Source of the DNA: Bacteroidales bacterium
Lineage (GTDB): Bacteria; Bacteroidota; Bacteroidia; Bacteroidales; JAAYJT01
Direction: 5' to 3'
DNA length: 64,000 bases
Assembly (NCBI GenBank): GCA_014860575.1
Contig: JACZJK010000026.1
Coordinates: 1-64,000 of the forward strand
Shown here: positions 1 through 9,327 of the stretch, one piece after another
Layout: every line of letters starts with the position of its first letter
How positions within the stretch are numbered: position 1 is the first letter of the stretch
Translations under genes and position numbers: made by a program
Notes under the pieces: model-generated
Told to the model about the DNA's origin: nothing
Databases searched by the model: none
The model's input: only the letters and a program-made list of their open reading frames with translations

Positions 1-128
1 CCCCAGGCCCCAGGCCCAAAGCTCAAAATCCAAAATCCAAAATCTGGAATTTTGAATTATTATTCCATTACTCCATTATTCCATTACTCCAACACTCCAA
101 ATCAATTAACCAATTAACCAAAAACCCT
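1..128. repeat. Intergenic phrase-repeat island
   Basis: This leader before rdgB is built from short near-repeated phrases: CAAAATCC in tandem, ATTCCATTACTCC twice, CAATTAACC twice, CCCCAGG twice. Read on the minus strand, the phrases TTAATTGG, GGAGTGTTGG, ATGGAGTAATGG, GAGCTTTGG follow in much the same order as on the plus strand near 35880-36040, so the two look like members of one dispersed family in opposite orientation. No ORF or promoter stands out in it. Confidence 0.6.
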
Positions 129-135
129 CACCCAT

Positions 136-750
136 TTGAAAACACTCGTATTCGCAACACAGAACAAGCATAAAATTGAAGAAATCAACGCTGTGCTGCA
201 AACCAACATGGTTCAGCAGCAAAACCCAATCTGGAATATTATCGGGCTGGCCGAAATCAATTGTTTTGAAGATATTCACGAAACCAGTGACACACTCGAA
301 GGCAATGCCTTGCAAAAAGCGCTCTACGTCAAAAACAACTTCGGGCACGACTGCTTTGCCGATGATACTGGCCTTGAAGTTGATGCGCTTGATGGAAGGC
401 CGGGGATTTATTCGGCTCGCTATGCAGGGTCGCACAGGAGTTTTGATGATAACATCAGCAAGATTCTCGAAGAGCTTAAAGATGAGAGAATAAGAAACGC
501 CCGGTTTCGCACCGTTGTTGCCCTGGTGCTAGGTTCGGATCATTATTTTTTTGAGGGGAAGGTTGAAGGCCGCATTATTCATGAAAGGCATGGAAGCAGC
601 GGCTTTGGATACGACCCTGTTTTCGTGCCTGACGGATTTGAAAAAACTTTCGCGGAAATGACATTGGATGAAAAGAATCAAATTAGCCATCGTGCGCTGG
701 CTGTGAAAAAACTCATTAATTTTCTTAAGACTTATGATTCACACCGTTGA
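136..750 (+). CDS. rdgB: RdgB/HAM1 non-canonical purine NTP pyrophosphatase
   Basis: House-cleaning enzyme of the Ham1/RdgB family that hydrolyses XTP, dITP and ITP to monophosphates in the cytoplasm, keeping deaminated purines out of nucleic acids. The N-terminal FATQNKHKIEE nucleotide-binding signature, FADDTGLEVDAL, GRPGIYSARYAG and the C-terminal SSGFGYDPVF and SHRALA motifs are all present; 204 residues is the usual length. The only start that preserves the N-terminal signature is a TTG at 136; no in-frame ATG lies upstream. The 3' end overlaps the convergent ddl gene by 26 bp. Confidence 0.95.
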   Translation: MKTLVFATQNKHKIEEINAVLQTNMVQQQNPIWNIIGLAEINCFEDIHETSDTLEGNALQKALYVKNNFGHDCFADDTGLEVDALDGRPGIYSARYAGSHRSFDDNISKILEELKDERIRNARFRTVVALVLGSDHYFFEGKVEGRIIHERHGSSGFGYDPVFVPDGFEKTFAEMTLDEKNQISHRALAVKKLINFLKTYDSHR

Positions 751-1747
751 TGTATTTCCGGCGTTTTCCATGCCAGTGAATGGATTCTTCGATGGCCATA
801 GTAAACAGTTCCTTCATTTCAAGGCCCATGTTCCTGGCCATCTTAGGGACAATGCTGTTTTGTGACAATCCCGGAATAGAATTCACTTCAAGAAAATAAA
901 ATTCCTCGCCTGAAAGCATATAATCGAAGCGCACAATGCCTTTGCAATTCAATTTTTCATACAGAAATGCGGAAAGATCCTGACACTTTTTAGTCAGCTC
1001 GTCGCTGATGCGTGCCGGCACAATTTCATCAGCCATGCCATCGGTATATTTTGCTTCGTAATCGAAAAACTCCTTTTTGCTAACTACCTCGCAAAGCGGA
1101 AGAATAACAAGTTCATCCTTATACCTGAGCAAGCCACAGGTAATTTCAATTCCTTTCAATAATTTCTGAACCAAGACTTCATCATCGTGCCGGAATGCCT
1201 CTTCAATGGCTGGTACAAGCTCATCCTCATTTTTAACTTTTGTAATTCCTACACTCGAACCGTTCTTGTTGGGTTTTACAAAACATGGCAATCCTAATTG
1301 ATCCACCAGGATTTGTGAATCAAAGTTTTTGCCAAGCTTTAAGATCTGAAGTTTGCCGGTTTTAATTCCGAGGTTCTCAACCACCAGGTTCGTAAAGAAT
1401 TTGTTGAAGGTCAAAGATGAAGTGTAAACATCGCAAGCGGTGTAAGGGATGCCAAGCATATCAAAATATCCCTGAAGCTTGCCATCCTCTCCCGGTGTGC
1501 CGTGAATGGCAATAAACACACAATCGAAAAAATACTTTTTACCATCGAGTGTCAGGGAAAAATCGTTTTTATCAACGTAAGTCCTGCTTGTTGCTTCCTG
1601 GAATATCCAGTCCTTGCCCTGAATAACGACTGTAAATACATGGAACAGGTTTTTATCAAGCTGTTGGCTGATCACTTTAGCGCTGTTCAGCGAAATTTCA
1701 AGTTCACCGCTGCTTCCACCGGTAATGAGTGCAATATTTTTCTTCAT
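725..1747 (-). CDS. ddl: D-alanine--D-alanine ligase
   Basis: ATP-grasp ligase joining two D-alanines for the peptidoglycan stem peptide. An N-terminal Rossmann-like region starts KKNIALITGG; the ATP-grasp core shows CFVKPNKNGSSVG near residue 155 and the C-terminal Mg-ADP/D-Ala site EVNSIPGLSQNSIVPKM. About 340 residues from the ATG at 1747, typical for Ddl; an upstream in-frame start at 1789 would add 14 residues before the conserved beginning and is less likely. It is divergent from the PASTA gene, a pairing common in Bacteroidota together with rluD. Confidence 0.95.
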   Translation of the reverse strand: MKKNIALITGGSSGELEISLNSAKVISQQLDKNLFHVFTVVIQGKDWIFQEATSRTYVDKNDFSLTLDGKKYFFDCVFIAIHGTPGEDGKLQGYFDMLGIPYTACDVYTSSLTFNKFFTNLVVENLGIKTGKLQILKLGKNFDSQILVDQLGLPCFVKPNKNGSSVGITKVKNEDELVPAIEEAFRHDDEVLVQKLLKGIEITCGLLRYKDELVILPLCEVVSKKEFFDYEAKYTDGMADEIVPARISDELTKKCQDLSAFLYEKLNCKGIVRFDYMLSGEEFYFLEVNSIPGLSQNSIVPKMARNMGLEMKELFTMAIEESIHWHGKRRKYINGVNHKS

Positions 1748-1842
1748 AATACCTTTTTTCAGGGATTGGTTGAATGTATGGGTTAACAAATTCAGTTAAT
1801 GCCGGCTGCCACGGCGTCCGGTCAATGCTTTGGTTTAATTCA

Positions 1843-1850
1843 TATCTTTG
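1843..1850 (+). promoter_or_regulatory. -7 element (TATCTTTG) ahead of the PASTA gene
   Basis: Exact match to the Bacteroidota -7 consensus TAnnTTTG, about 95 nt before the ATG at 1946. No good -33 TTTG at the usual 19-21 nt spacing; the nearest TTTG (1829-1832) is only 10 nt away. Confidence 0.4.
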
Positions 1851-1945
1851 CCCCGGTCAGACAATAAACAAAGCTTTGTTGGTGTTATTAAGTGTGTTCG
1901 CAATCAACTATTGCCGGGCCGAAAAACGGACTAAAAGTACACAAA

Positions 1946-2788
1946 ATGAGTTTGGGTCGGTTTCTAATCAGCAGGATTTTTTTCAAGCAACTTTTAATTG
2001 CATTTGTCATTGTAGTAGTTCTGGTATTCCTGGCATGGCAGGGCCTGGCAATTTACACACAGCATGGCAAGCATCTCAGTGTGCCTGATTTTTCAGGACT
2101 CACTCTTTCAGATATTGATAAATATCGCATTGGACAGGATTTTGAATTTGTCGTGCTGGATTCTGTTTACGATAATTCGCTGCCGAAAGGGAGCATTGTT
2201 GTGCAAGATCCACAACCCAATTCATTGGTAAAACAGGGTCGGAAGATTTACCTTACCACCGTTGCTATTCTTCCTGAAAAAGTGCAAATCCCCGATCTGG
2301 TTGACCTTACTTTCCGGCAGGCTGTTTCATCGCTTGAAACGCATGGCTTATTGGTTGGCAAACTTGAATACATTCCCGATATAGCTAAAAATGCAGTTCT
2401 GCAACAACTTTTTGAAGGCGAAGTAATTGCGCCGGGAACATTCGTACTCAAGGGCTCGCAGATTGACCTGGTACTTGGCCAGGGCCTCGGAAGTGAAAGA
2501 ATTTCCGTTCCATTTCTTCTTGGTCTGACCCAGGCCGAAGCTCACCACCTTATACGTGAAAACTTTCTTAACACCGGTGCAAACATTTTTGAAAGCGGTG
2601 CAGATAGCAACGCCAGGGTCTATAAGCAAAATCCGCCCTGGAAAGCAGATGCATATCTCAAAATGGGCCAACAGATTGACTTATGGTACCGTGCTGAACT
2701 TGATTTTAATTTTGACTCCTTGTTGCATATTTATCTTCCTGACACGTTGTTATACAACGACAGCATTTACTCTGATCCTATCTTTTAA
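1946..2788 (+). CDS. Membrane-anchored PASTA-domain protein
   Basis: One N-terminal transmembrane helix (about residues 10-35, rich in V/I/L) followed by three PASTA repeats: residues about 42-105, 110-180 and 187-255, each opening with a VPD/IPD/VPF strand and a GLT- or DLT-type turn. PASTA domains bind peptidoglycan fragments or act as structural spacers outside the cell. There is no kinase or transpeptidase domain, as is usual for this stand-alone Bacteroidota family. The start was set at ATG 1946 because the membrane helix follows directly; 18 upstream codons lack support. The next gene starts 2 nt after the stop, so the two are probably cotranscribed. Neighbours ddl and rluD are its usual companions. 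Confidence 0.85.
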   Translation: MSLGRFLISRIFFKQLLIAFVIVVVLVFLAWQGLAIYTQHGKHLSVPDFSGLTLSDIDKYRIGQDFEFVVLDSVYDNSLPKGSIVVQDPQPNSLVKQGRKIYLTTVAILPEKVQIPDLVDLTFRQAVSSLETHGLLVGKLEYIPDIAKNAVLQQLFEGEVIAPGTFVLKGSQIDLVLGQGLGSERISVPFLLGLTQAEAHHLIRENFLNTGANIFESGADSNARVYKQNPPWKADAYLKMGQQIDLWYRAELDFNFDSLLHIYLPDTLLYNDSIYSDPIF

Positions 2789-2790
2789 TT

Positions 2791-4722
2791 ATGATCCGTA
2801 CAATAACAATTTTAATAACCTTCATCCTGCTTGTCGGAATTTTACCAGCGCAGGAAGTTTTAACAGGGCTTCAGGTTAATACAACGGTAAAAGGGGCAAT
2901 TGCAGCACAAGGCAAGCCATCATTAAAAAATGATGTCCTGCTCACGCTGCCTTTCTTCGATGATTTTTCTGACGGGGAAGTCTTTCCGGCTTCAGCACGC
3001 TGGACTGATCATGATGTGTTTATTAATACTGACTACCCGGTATTTCCAATCACTGCCGGGGTGGCTACATTCGATGCCATTGATGCCAACGGTGAACTTC
3101 ATTCAAATGCTTCTGACAATCGCTTCAGGTCTGATTATCTAACTTCACATCCAGTTCGTCTTGATTCTGTTTTTCTGCCTGAACCCAAAGCGCTTGATGC
3201 ATCGGATTCAATTTACCTGAGCTTCTATTATCAGCCCGAAGGCCTGGGATTTGCCCCTGCCGAAGGCGACTCCCTTGTACTTGAGTTCTTTCACGATCAT
3301 GCAGTTGATTCCCTGAAACAATGGGTGAAAGTGTGGAGCACTCCGGGGATGACATTGAATGCATTTTTTGCCCTTCATGGTTCGTACTTCAAGAATGTTA
3401 TGATTCCAATTGTGGATACGGCATACCTAAAACCAGGATTCAGGTTCAGGTTCTATAATATTGCCAGCATCCGCTACCCCACTGCTCCAAGTTGGCAAAG
3501 CAACCGCGATCATTGGCATGTTGATTACATTTACATCAATGCCGGTCGCTCAATCGATGATGTTTTTTATCCCGATATAGCCCTGGTAAACAATCCGGGT
3601 AGTTTGCTGAAAAATTATCAGGCAATGCCCTACCGCCAATACAAACAAAACTTTGTGAATGAAATGCGCGACTCGCTCCGGGTGCGGGTCAGCAATCTTA
3701 ATAATGCAGCAACTACAGGATCGTATAGTTATACTGTTACCCGATCCGATGGCAGTCACTTACAAACCTATGAATCTGGTAATTTTACTTTTCAACCCTT
3801 TGCCAATGCAGGTTACGTGAGCCAGCCAGCTATTGCCAGGCCGCCAGTAAGCTTTGTTTTTCCTGTAAATAACGATCAAGAAGCAATCTTCAAGATCACA
3901 CATATTTTGAAAAGCCAGGATAATTATATTCCTGGACCTAACGACACTTTACATTTTACCCAATCTTTCCGCGATTATTACGCTTATGATGATGGAACAG
4001 CCGAAGCTGGCTATGGGCTGTCAAGTGCAGGGGGCATGATGGCGTACAAGTTTCGCCTGAATTCACCGGATACACTAACCTCGGTGAGCATTTTCTTTAA
4101 TCAGACACTGAACGATGCCAACCAGCGATATTTTCATTTTCAGGTTTGGAACGACATTGGAGGAAAACCCGGGGATCTTATTTATGAGCAACTCTTTGAC
4201 AGGGTTGAATACGGCGAGGGCCTTAACGGTTTTCGGGCCTACAATTTCAACGAGCATATTTTTATTGACAATGCCGGGTTTCCCGGCCTCGTGTTTTACG
4301 TTGGTCTGGAACAAACCACTGCCGATCTCCTGAATATTGGGTTGGATCGCAACAACATAGCCAACGAGCAAATGTTCTATTTTCTGGGTGATACATGGTT
4401 CAACTCAATGTTTGACGGCGCTTTGATGATACGGCCGGTTTTGGGTACCACTGGTGTTTCGGGCATCGGGCCAGGTTTTGCGGCAAGCATTCCTTTGCTC
4501 GTTTTTCCGAACCCCGCATGCGATGGGTTTATTAATATAAAGATTGATGAGCAGTTGATAGGATCAGGCATATTTCAAATCCTGAACCTGACCGGTGTTT
4601 TGATGCAGGAAGGTACAATCAGCAAGCGCATGGATATTTCGTACCTGCCTTCCGGGATGTATCTGTTGCGCTTAATTAGCGGCCAACAAACCGGAGTTAC
4701 GCGTTTCACGGTTCTTAGGTAA
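2791..4722 (+). CDS. Secreted protein with T9SS type A sorting domain
   Basis: A 643-residue secreted protein. Residues 1-20 form a Sec signal peptide ending at LPAQ; the body has no motif that I recognise and is rich in aromatic beta-strand sequence; the last about 75 residues are a type IX C-terminal sorting domain, with VFPNPACDGFINI, a GVLMQEGTI strand pair and the LPSGMYLLRL motif before a basic end. It should be exported by Sec, carried through the outer membrane by T9SS and anchored or released. It sits inside the usually compact ddl-PASTA-rluD neighbourhood. The function of the body is unknown. Confidence 0.8.
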   Translation: MIRTITILITFILLVGILPAQEVLTGLQVNTTVKGAIAAQGKPSLKNDVLLTLPFFDDFSDGEVFPASARWTDHDVFINTDYPVFPITAGVATFDAIDANGELHSNASDNRFRSDYLTSHPVRLDSVFLPEPKALDASDSIYLSFYYQPEGLGFAPAEGDSLVLEFFHDHAVDSLKQWVKVWSTPGMTLNAFFALHGSYFKNVMIPIVDTAYLKPGFRFRFYNIASIRYPTAPSWQSNRDHWHVDYIYINAGRSIDDVFYPDIALVNNPGSLLKNYQAMPYRQYKQNFVNEMRDSLRVRVSNLNNAATTGSYSYTVTRSDGSHLQTYESGNFTFQPFANAGYVSQPAIARPPVSFVFPVNNDQEAIFKITHILKSQDNYIPGPNDTLHFTQSFRDYYAYDDGTAEAGYGLSSAGGMMAYKFRLNSPDTLTSVSIFFNQTLNDANQRYFHFQVWNDIGGKPGDLIYEQLFDRVEYGEGLNGFRAYNFNEHIFIDNAGFPGLVFYVGLEQTTADLLNIGLDRNNIANEQMFYFLGDTWFNSMFDGALMIRPVLGTTGVSGIGPGFAASIPLLVFPNPACDGFINIKIDEQLIGSGIFQILNLTGVLMQEGTISKRMDISYLPSGMYLLRLISGQQTGVTRFTVLR

Positions 4723-4736
4723 ACGCAATCCCTGAA

Positions 4737-5771
4737 ATGAACGATCTCATAGAACTTCTGGAAGAAGAAACCGATCTTTACGAGCACCACCGCCTGGTTG
4801 TTGACAAAGGCCAGGGTTTGTTGCGTATGGACAAGTTCCTCATGGGCCGCCTTGAGAATGTGACCCGAAACAGGATACAAATTGCAACCCATGCAGGCAA
4901 CATCCTGGTAAATGGCAAAGCCGTAAAACCCAACTACAGGGTCAAACCAAACGATGTGATAACCATTGTTCTGGCTCAGCCTCCACGTGAGTTTGAGCTA
5001 ATTCCCGAAAACCTACCTATTCATATAGTTTATGAAGACAATGATGTTTTGTTGGTGAATAAAGAAGCCGGAATGGTTGTGCATCCCGGATATGCGAATT
5101 TTACAGGAACATTGGTGAATGCACTGCTGTTTTATTTCCAGCAGAAAAACTATGGTGAGGGAACCTATCCTTATTTGGTTCACAGAATTGACAAGGATAC
5201 AAGTGGAATATTGCTGGTAGCAAAAAATGAACTTGCTCAAACACGGCTTGCACGCGACTTTTTCGAGCACACTATAGCAAGGAAATATATCGCCTTGGTT
5301 TGGGGCGATGTTGCAGAGGATGAAGGCACAATTGAAGGACATATTGGGCGCAGCGCCAAGGACAGGCGGGTCATGTTCGTTTATCCGGATGGTGAATATG
5401 GTAAACCGGCCATCACACATTATAATGTAATGGAGCGTTTTGGCTATGTGACCCTGCTTGAGTGCCAGCTTGAAACCGGACGAACTCACCAGATCAGGGC
5501 GCATATGCGTTTTATCGGGCATCCATTGTTTAATGATGAAAAATATGGTGGGAACCAAATTCTAAAAGGAACAACTTTCACAAAATACAAGCAGTTTGTT
5601 CAGAATTGCTTCAATCTGATTCCGCGGCAGGCCTTGCATGCAAAATCGCTTGGATTCAAACATCCCATTACTGGAAAGGAATTGCATTTTGATTCTGAAT
5701 TGCCAGCGGACATGCAAGCCGCAATAGATAAATGGAGAAAGTATTCCATTTCAGGCCATCAGTTGGAGTAG
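4737..5771 (+). CDS. rluD: RluA/RluD family 23S rRNA pseudouridine synthase
   Basis: RNA pseudouridine synthase, probably modifying 23S rRNA helix 69 as RluD does, although the exact target cannot be read from the sequence. The N-terminal S4 RNA-binding domain (about residues 28-85, MDKFLMGRLENVTRNRIQ) precedes the catalytic domain with the active-site aspartate in HRIDKDTSGILLVAKN and the ETGRTHQIRAHM motif. At 344 residues it is full length. The 3' end overlaps the convergent protease gene by 13 bp. Confidence 0.92.
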   Translation: MNDLIELLEEETDLYEHHRLVVDKGQGLLRMDKFLMGRLENVTRNRIQIATHAGNILVNGKAVKPNYRVKPNDVITIVLAQPPREFELIPENLPIHIVYEDNDVLLVNKEAGMVVHPGYANFTGTLVNALLFYFQQKNYGEGTYPYLVHRIDKDTSGILLVAKNELAQTRLARDFFEHTIARKYIALVWGDVAEDEGTIEGHIGRSAKDRRVMFVYPDGEYGKPAITHYNVMERFGYVTLLECQLETGRTHQIRAHMRFIGHPLFNDEKYGGNQILKGTTFTKYKQFVQNCFNLIPRQALHAKSLGFKHPITGKELHFDSELPADMQAAIDKWRKYSISGHQLE

Positions 5772-7705
5772 AGTTGCCGGTCAATAATTAGTTTGTGCCT
5801 GCTGGTAGAGCCATTGTTGCGCGATATAGTAACAATATAAACCCCGCGTTTTAGCTCTGATGTATTCAGGTTTATCGAATATAGGTTCTTAATCCCGTAC
5901 TGCCATGAAGTTACTGGCCGTCCGGTAATATCAGTTACATGAAATATTAACTCCTCATCATCATGGTTGCCTAAAAGCATGGTCACATTGTCGTTGGCCG
6001 GATTTGGAAACATCCCCGGAACAACATTTATATAATTTTCACGAACCAGGGTATCGGTGCTGTACTCGTTTTTTACAATCAGGGTAACATCATAATCCCC
6101 ATAGGTATAGTAAGTAATATGACCCGGATCTCTGCCAGTTACCTCAGCAGGTTCGCCACCCTGAAAAATCCATTTCCATTCAGTGGGTTCACCAATTGAG
6201 ATGTCTCTGAAACCAATGCTCTGGCCGGCCTGCAAAGCACTGGTATCTGCAAGGAAGAGAGAAACCACCTGCAATACATTAAAAGTTCCTTGAAGTTTTT
6301 CCACCCCTGTGTTATCAGGATCCAGCCAGTATTTTAACTGCCTGTCCGGTGTATCACCCATTGACTCCCATGATTTGGCAATTTTCCCATAATAATCCGC
6401 ACCGGTCAGGTTTGTGCAGGAAGCCGCACCACCCGTAAGCTGACCCACAATCAGTCCTTCATTATTAAAAATTGGCGATCCCGAAGAACCTCCTTCGGTA
6501 ACACCATGTCCGTTTTGTGTTTCGCTCCATCTCACCTGCCAGTACATGTTTGGAGTATTGGAGTTAAAGTTGCTCGAAACCAAAGGTTCAGTGTATGTTG
6601 AAATCTTTTTGATGTCTCCCTTAGGATGATGGATACCAACGCCTGACGGTGAAGAAGAGTCAACTCTTGACCATCCGTTGAAATAGGGTAATACTGCCGG
6701 CGGTAATTCATTGTTAAGAAGTACAAGGCAGAAATCACTTCCCATATACGAATTACCACCGCCTATATTGGCTTTAAGTGATGCACCTGTGAGCGATACT
6801 GCTGGTGGTTCTATCATCGGTGTCGGACAATCGCTGGCTTCATAATTGAAATAAAAAACCCACTGGCCTATGTCAGATTCGGAAGCATAGGTAGAACCTG
6901 AGCGGGCGCAGTGATCGGCGGTAAAAAGATAGGGTTGGTAGTCAAAGCGGGTATTGTTTAAAAGGCTACCGGAGCATCTGAAAACGGTACTTCCCACACG
7001 CGAATTGATCTTTACGATTCCTCTTTTCTGATCCTGCCAACCGAAACCTTCGATACAATTTACATTAACATTGCATGAACCGGAGCTTCTAAACTGTTTT
7101 AGATCATTGTTTTCAATTTTGTAAGCATACAACAAATCCGTGATGGTGAATGAAGGTTGTTCTGGCACATCAGCAGGAACAACCATTTCAATGATCAGCG
7201 ATTCGCCGGAAATCAGCTCTGTAGCGAATAGGCCGCTTTCATGATTATTTTGCTGAGTAAAGGCACCAATGAGTTTGGTTCTTTTAACATTGTAAACATA
7301 TAACTCACACCCTTGTGGGAGATAAAAATCCTCGAAATATAATGATAATTGCTTTGCTTTTTCAGAGCCGATGAGCAATCGCCATTGCTTGCTGTTATTT
7401 GGGAGACGTTTCCAGACTCCATTATTGTAAGGCGTAATTTGAATTGGCAGGAGTACGCCTATTCTTTCGGCTACACCCCATTTGCCCGCTTCTTCATCTT
7501 CCTTGAGCAAGGTTTCGGTTTCCGGAGCAGGAACCATTACTGTTTGAATTGTTGGATCATCCGATTTTTGTATGAACCCCGGAGGGATACCACCACTACT
7601 GATCTGCGCGGCAGCAAGGAATGGTAACAATAAGGCAAATACGAATACTGATTTTATGAGTATCAATTTCAAGGCTGCAGCAAAGTGTTTAAACGATCTG
7701 GTCAT
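5759..7705 (-). CDS. Secreted trypsin-like serine protease with PKD-like and T9SS domains
   Basis: A 648-residue secreted protease. Numbering from the ATG at 7705: signal peptide about 1-33 ending FLAAAQ; trypsin-fold domain with catalytic His 265 (TADHC), Asp 324 (GSDFCLVLL) and Ser 408 (GGSSGSP), resembling lysyl-endopeptidase-type S1 enzymes; a PKD-like immunoglobulin fold at about 490-560 (WKWIFQGG, YTYGDYDVTLIV); and a type A T9SS sorting domain from MFPNPAND to the end. An alternative start at 7822 adds 39 residues and a second hydrophobic stretch; 7705 gives the cleaner signal peptide. Substrate preference is not known. Confidence 0.88.
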   Translation of the reverse strand: MTRSFKHFAAALKLILIKSVFVFALLLPFLAAAQISSGGIPPGFIQKSDDPTIQTVMVPAPETETLLKEDEEAGKWGVAERIGVLLPIQITPYNNGVWKRLPNNSKQWRLLIGSEKAKQLSLYFEDFYLPQGCELYVYNVKRTKLIGAFTQQNNHESGLFATELISGESLIIEMVVPADVPEQPSFTITDLLYAYKIENNDLKQFRSSGSCNVNVNCIEGFGWQDQKRGIVKINSRVGSTVFRCSGSLLNNTRFDYQPYLFTADHCARSGSTYASESDIGQWVFYFNYEASDCPTPMIEPPAVSLTGASLKANIGGGNSYMGSDFCLVLLNNELPPAVLPYFNGWSRVDSSSPSGVGIHHPKGDIKKISTYTEPLVSSNFNSNTPNMYWQVRWSETQNGHGVTEGGSSGSPIFNNEGLIVGQLTGGAASCTNLTGADYYGKIAKSWESMGDTPDRQLKYWLDPDNTGVEKLQGTFNVLQVVSLFLADTSALQAGQSIGFRDISIGEPTEWKWIFQGGEPAEVTGRDPGHITYYTYGDYDVTLIVKNEYSTDTLVRENYINVVPGMFPNPANDNVTMLLGNHDDEELIFHVTDITGRPVTSWQYGIKNLYSINLNTSELKRGVYIVTISRNNGSTSRHKLIIDRQLYSN

Positions 7706-7925
7706 GTATGAACAAAGATTGATTAGAAAATTGAGGGTAAAAGTAGCAATTATCAACGATAACGTTGAAAATTGCAAAAACATATCTTTTGGTTTCGATG
7801 GGTTGTAATGGTTCACCACCATGGTTCAGCCAATAACCTTCTTAAAGTTGCTATTTCGCTAATGATCGTTTTTGTTAACACATACGGATCGCATAATGAA
7901 TCCAATACATTACAAACGGTTTATG

Positions 7926-7933
7926 TATTTTTG
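7926..7933 (+). promoter_or_regulatory. -7 element (TATTTTTG) ahead of hldD
   Basis: Exact TAnnTTTG match 45 nt before the hldD ATG. No TTTG was found at the expected -33 spacing. Confidence 0.4.
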
Positions 7934-7978
7934 CATGGTTCTGATTACTCATTTGAATTTCACTCAATACCTTAGGAA

Positions 7979-8944
7979 ATGATTATTGTTACCGGCGCAG
8001 CGGGATTTATAGGCAGTATTTTGGTTGGCAGGCTGAACGAGGATAAGATTGATGATCTTGTGCTCGTTGATGACTTTTCAACTCAAAGCAAGCAGAGTAA
8101 TTTTGAAAATAAGAGTTTCCGGTGTTTGGTCAACCGGAATGATTTTCACCACTGGTTACTGCAACATCAGGGCGATGTGCGCTTCGTGTTTCATATTGGT
8201 GCCCGAACCGATACAACCGAAGTCAATCAGGATATTTTTGACGCACTGAACCTGAATTACTCCAAAATGATTTTCGAAATGTGCGCCAATGCTGGCATCC
8301 CGCTTGTTTATGCTTCATCAGCAGCTACCTATGGACAGGGTGAGCATGGCTACAGCGATAATCATTCACTGGTTGAAAAGCTTCAGCCTTTAAATTCTTA
8401 TGGCAAATCAAAAAATGACTTTGATAAATGGGTTCTGAAGCAAAAGAAAATGCCACCTTTTTGGGCCGGGATGAAGTTCTTTAATGTATATGGACCAAAC
8501 GAGTACCATAAAAACCGGATGGCCAGTGTTATCTTTCATGCTTACAACCAGATGAAAAATTCCGGTAAAGTGAATCTTTTCCGGTCGCATCATCCTGATT
8601 TTGCTGATGGAGGGCAACTCCGCGATTTTGTTTATGTGAAAGACGTGGTTGAGGTACTGATGTTTTTAATGCGGACGCAACCCGAATCAGGTATTTACAA
8701 TCTTGGAACCGGTAAAGCCCGTAGTTTTGCCGATCTTGCAAAGGCTACATTTGTTGCTGCAGGTTCAGAAGAAAACATAATTTATATTGACACGCCAGCT
8801 GATATCCGCGACAAGTACCAATATTTTACTGAAGCTGACATGCATAAGCTTCGCCGGGCCGGCTATAAGCATGCTTTCCATACTCTTGAAGAAGGGATAA
8901 AGGACTATGTTGCAAATTACCTCGAGAAAAAGCTGTACTTCTAA
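7979..8944 (+). CDS. hldD: ADP-L-glycero-D-manno-heptose 6-epimerase
   Basis: Short-chain dehydrogenase/reductase-type epimerase making ADP-L-glycero-beta-D-manno-heptose for LPS inner core. The NAD(P)-binding TGAAGFIGS lies at residues 5-13; a serine-rich ASSAATYG loop and the Y-x3-K pair in NSYGKSKNDF supply the catalytic residues; the family-specific FNVYGPNEYHKNRMASVI is present. 321 residues, full length. The upstream pathway enzyme (heptose-7-P kinase) is encoded at 18171, so the pathway is split but local. It converges on the MerR gene with a 12-bp gap. Confidence 0.93.
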   Translation: MIIVTGAAGFIGSILVGRLNEDKIDDLVLVDDFSTQSKQSNFENKSFRCLVNRNDFHHWLLQHQGDVRFVFHIGARTDTTEVNQDIFDALNLNYSKMIFEMCANAGIPLVYASSAATYGQGEHGYSDNHSLVEKLQPLNSYGKSKNDFDKWVLKQKKMPPFWAGMKFFNVYGPNEYHKNRMASVIFHAYNQMKNSGKVNLFRSHHPDFADGGQLRDFVYVKDVVEVLMFLMRTQPESGIYNLGTGKARSFADLAKATFVAAGSEENIIYIDTPADIRDKYQYFTEADMHKLRRAGYKHAFHTLEEGIKDYVANYLEKKLYF

Positions 8945-8956
8945 TAATTAAAGGAA

Positions 8957-9316
8957 CTACCTTGCCTCCTTCTGAAGATTATCCAGTTCGTCCTTAATAG
9001 AAGTAAGGAATTCGCGCATTACCTTGAGGGATTTCACCAATTCAAATTCCTGGAGAGTGTCCTGTGGATTGTTTTTTAATTTTTCTTTTGCACCTTGCAA
9101 GGTGTAACCTCTTTCTTTAACCAGGTTGAAGATGAGATGGAAGTTGTCAACATCAGTGCGGGTAAACAAGCGGTTGCCTTTTTTATTTCGCTGTGGTTTT
9201 ATGATCTCAAATTCATTTTCCCAAAAGCGGATCATGCTCGTGTTAACCCCAAAGAGTTTAGCTACCTCACCAATGGTGAAATACATTTTCTCAATTTGTT
9301 TTTTAGAGCGGGGCAT
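8957..9316 (-). CDS. MerR-family transcriptional regulator (short)
   Basis: A 119-residue MerR-type regulator: an N-terminal winged helix-turn-helix (YFTIGEVAKLFGVNTSMIRFWENEF) followed by KGNRLFTRTDVDNF and a helical dimerisation segment, but no effector domain. No metal-binding cysteines are seen. ATG 9316 is preferred over a TTG at 9331. It starts 11 bp after the M23 peptidase stop and is probably cotranscribed with it, a conserved arrangement in Bacteroidota. Its target genes are unknown. Confidence 0.88.
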   Translation of the reverse strand: MPRSKKQIEKMYFTIGEVAKLFGVNTSMIRFWENEFEIIKPQRNKKGNRLFTRTDVDNFHLIFNLVKERGYTLQGAKEKLKNNPQDTLQEFELVKSLKVMREFLTSIKDELDNLQKEAR

Positions 9317-9327
9317 CTTTGAAAAAA

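Noticed and set aside
5013-5558. Long minus-strand ORF opposite rluD (181 codons)
   Set aside because: It lies wholly within rluD, with no recognisable protein features; a shadow of the real gene.
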